Positions 6,665-7,734 of a DNA stretch of 7,734 bases are shown in pieces. The notes under the pieces are model-generated. The model was not told the origin of the DNA. It was given only the letters and a program-made list of their open reading frames with translations, and did no database searches. The DNA comes from Pseudomonadota bacterium (lineage in GTDB: Bacteria > Pseudomonadota > Alphaproteobacteria > Rhizobiales > Hyphomicrobiaceae): assembly GCA_021816505.1 (NCBI GenBank), contig JAKAXS010000119.1, positions 1 through 7,734 of the forward strand, given 5' to 3'. Position 1 is the first letter of the stretch; the number at the start of each line of letters is the position of its first letter. The position numbers and the translations under genes are program-made.

Positions 6665-7410
6665 TCCGCATTGTCCTCAACGGACTGATCATGGCTGCCG
6701 AGATCGCAGCCGTCGCGGCGGTCGCCTATTTCGGGTTTCTGCATCCTTTCATTTTTGCCGCCGTCACCGCCGTTCTCGCGTTCCTGGTCGGCCTGCGTCT
6801 CGAGTATGCGCGTCTCGCGTTCGAGTTTCCGTTCTACTTCGAGGCCGGCCGCGCGCCGCGGCTCTGGTTTGCGTGGATGGTGGGATTAGGCGAGTCCGTC
6901 GCGAAGGCGCTGCTGGCCGGCGTGGCCGCCGTGCTCACCTTTTCCGGAACCGATACCGAGCGGCTCTGGCTCGTCGCGATCGTCTTCGGTTTGTCGGTTT
7001 ACTTCGGCGCGTGGATGCTGCGGTCGCTGGCTCACAGCCTCGGCGCGCGACCCGAACGCTGGGGTTACTTTCGCCTGGCCGCGCCGTTGGGCGTGATCTT
7101 CTCGACGGGGATCGCGGTGCTCATCTGGGCCGATGCGATTGCGCAGCCGTCGATCAGCGACATCAGCCTGCGCACGATCTGGGACTTGCCGGCCCAGCCA
7201 AGCATCGCGCAGATGAGCGAACTGGTGTTTCAGTTGAAGCAGGCGTTCGACGATTTCGTCGTTCGCGTGATCAGCGTCTTCGTTCCACTCGAAGCCGCGC
7301 GCGTGCTCGGCATCTTCCTCAGCGTCAACATGTTGACCGGTTTCGTCAGCGCGCTCTACGCGTCGATCGTCGCCTCGGGCGTCAAGAGGGCAGAGGACGT
7401 CTTGCTTTGA
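6655..7410 (+). CDS. Multi-pass inner-membrane protein, family not recognised (251 aa)
   Basis: I do not recognise this family. The ATG at 6655 gives a natural membrane-protein start (MALIRIVLNGLIM), with only a weak AGG 6 bases upstream; upstream in-frame codons offer no better start. Predicted helices lie at about residues 6-28, 30-47, 75-96, 104-122, 141-159 and 217-240. An aromatic, charged stretch between helices 2 and 3 (about 48-72, with EYARLAFEFPFYFEAG and PRLWFAW) and a soluble segment (165-205, containing ISDIS and SELVFQLKQAFDDF) are its most distinctive parts. There is no ATP-binding site, no cysteine cluster and no obvious transporter motif. It diverges from mazG across 121 bases and converges on pepA. 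That placement gives no clear functional link. It could be a conserved hypothetical integral membrane protein of alphaproteobacteria. Confidence 0.85.
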   Translation: MALIRIVLNGLIMAAEIAAVAAVAYFGFLHPFIFAAVTAVLAFLVGLRLEYARLAFEFPFYFEAGRAPRLWFAWMVGLGESVAKALLAGVAAVLTFSGTDTERLWLVAIVFGLSVYFGAWMLRSLAHSLGARPERWGYFRLAAPLGVIFSTGIAVLIWADAIAQPSISDISLRTIWDLPAQPSIAQMSELVFQLKQAFDDFVVRVISVFVPLEAARVLGIFLSVNMLTGFVSALYASIVASGVKRAEDVLL

Positions 7411-7464
7411 CCGGAGGAGGCTGGTCCGGGATTCCGGCTCGCCGCGCCGGCTTGCGCCCGCACA

Positions 7465-7475
7465 ATCCGACGCAC
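7465..7475. repeat. 11-mer ATCCGACGCAC, second copy
   Basis: Exact match, same orientation, to 2916-2926. The bases just after it form a small CGAC/GTCG inverted repeat (7468-7479), and the 16-bp palindrome starts at 7484. Confidence 0.4.
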
Positions 7476-7483
7476 GTCGTTCG

Positions 7484-7499
7484 CATAATATATATTATG
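7484..7499. promoter_or_regulatory. Perfect 16-bp AT-rich palindrome between convergent genes
   Basis: CATAATATATATTATG equals its own reverse complement over all 16 bases. With one base either side it matches 2963-2980 at 15 of 18 positions. A palindrome of this size fits a dimeric DNA-binding protein or an AT-rich promoter core. Its location is odd: 73 bases after the membrane-protein stop and downstream of the pepA terminator, with no gene on either strand starting beside it. A short plus-strand ORF (from the ATG at 7498) overlaps the pepA terminator and 3' end and looks spurious. Possible roles are an orphan operator, a promoter for an unannotated small RNA, or a leftover of a lost gene. 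Confidence 0.5.
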
Positions 7500-7524
7500 G
7501 AAAATAGTCATGAGGCTTGGCGAT

Positions 7525-7568
7525 GTATCAAAATGATACGGGTCGGCCGATATGCGATCGGCCGACCC
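7525..7568 (-). terminator. Tandem hairpins, probable pepA terminator
   Basis: Read on the minus strand, the first element after the pepA stop is a perfect 12-bp GC-rich stem (7557-7568 with 7540-7551, loop of 5 bases), beginning 7 bases past the stop. It is followed without a gap by a second 15-base inverted repeat (7525-7539; GTATCA/TGATAC around 3 bases) that carries a TTTT. The strong stem near a stop codon makes this the likely pepA terminator. The T tract is short and interrupted, so release may rely on both hairpins. Confidence 0.75.
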
Positions 7569-7575
7569 GCCAAAC

Positions 7576-7734
7576 TTACTTCTCGCCCTTCTCGTGATTG
7601 TCGGACACGAAACGGTCGAGCAAGCGGACGCCCCAGCCGGAGCCCCAGCTCGTATTGATCTCGGAGCGCGGCGCGTCCATCGCGGTACCCGCCAGATCGA
7701 TGTGGGCCCACGGCGTGTCCTTGACGAAGCGCTG
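7576..7734 (-). CDS. pepA: Leucyl aminopeptidase PepA, C-terminal end (5' part outside window)
   Basis: The last 52 residues of a cytosolic M17-family metallo-aminopeptidase, which removes N-terminal residues, chiefly leucine, from peptides as a hexamer. Recognised by TPWAHIDLAGTAM (residues 7-19 of the visible part) and the near-universal C-terminal block SWGSGWGVRLLDRFV (29-43), followed by a charged tail ending HEKGEK and a TAA stop. The two-zinc site and catalytic Lys/Arg lie upstream, beyond the window, so completeness and activity cannot be judged. The gene converges on the membrane-protein gene with a 165-base spacer containing its terminator. In some bacteria PepA also binds DNA as a regulator; nothing here tests that. 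Confidence 0.95.
   Translation of the reverse strand, partial: QRFVKDTPWAHIDLAGTAMDAPRSEINTSWGSGWGVRLLDRFVSDNHEKGEK

Noticed and set aside
6558..6692. Longer N-terminus of MazG (up to 53 extra residues)
   Set aside because: The extra residues do not match MazG, the upstream starts lack ribosome sites, and the extension would overlap the start of the divergent membrane-protein gene.
7498..7658. Plus-strand ORF starting at the end of the palindrome
   Set aside because: It runs through the pepA terminator and antisense to the conserved pepA C-terminus, has no ribosome site, and its product is Arg/Ser/Pro-rich.
1..7734. CRISPR array, insertion sequence, toxin-antitoxin or defence genes
   Set aside because: No spaced direct repeats, transposase motifs, terminal inverted repeats or toxin-antitoxin pair were seen. 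MazG here is the housekeeping pyrophosphohydrolase without mazEF beside it.

Overview
The window is GC-rich DNA, most likely from an alphaproteobacterium. The Mfd sequence, including its DEEQ Walker B box, and the gene content suggest this. No rRNA, tRNA or other marker narrows it further, so the order is left open. Coding is dense, and starts are well placed: the GTG starts of two genes and the ATG of the small gene sit 7-8 bases after a GGAG.

Layout, left to right. (1) 2-2866, plus strand: the C-terminal five-sixths or so of mfd, the transcription-repair coupling translocase, cut by the window edge. (2) 2867-3026: a spacer with an AT-rich, palindrome-like site (2963-2980). (3) 3027-5408, plus strand: a complete TonB-dependent outer-membrane receptor, probably for a siderophore or other metal chelate, with lower GC than its neighbours. 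(4) 5409-5539: two hairpins, the second terminator-like and abutting the ribosome site of the next gene. (5) 5540-5668, plus strand: a 42-residue single-pass membrane protein with a duplicated heptapeptide tail. (6) 5676-6533, minus strand: mazG, a two-domain NTP pyrophosphohydrolase, tail-to-tail with the small gene. (7) 6641-6664: a possible 7-codon leader ORF overlapping the start of (8) 6655-7410, plus strand: an unrecognised membrane protein with about six transmembrane helices. (9) 7411-7575: a convergent spacer with a perfect 16-bp AT-rich palindrome and two abutting hairpins. (10) 7576-7734, minus strand: the last 52 codons of pepA, leucyl aminopeptidase.

Most genes are housekeeping: DNA repair coupled to transcription (mfd), nucleotide-pool sanitation (mazG) and peptide turnover (pepA). 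The receptor looks like an accessory nutrient-uptake gene set among them. No complete new multi-gene system is visible. The least explained signals are small: a similar AT-rich site upstream of the receptor and in the distant convergent spacer (15 of 18 bases, both preceded by the same 11-mer), the leader ORF carrying the only good ribosome site before the membrane protein, and the small membrane protein whose leader holds a terminator-like hairpin.
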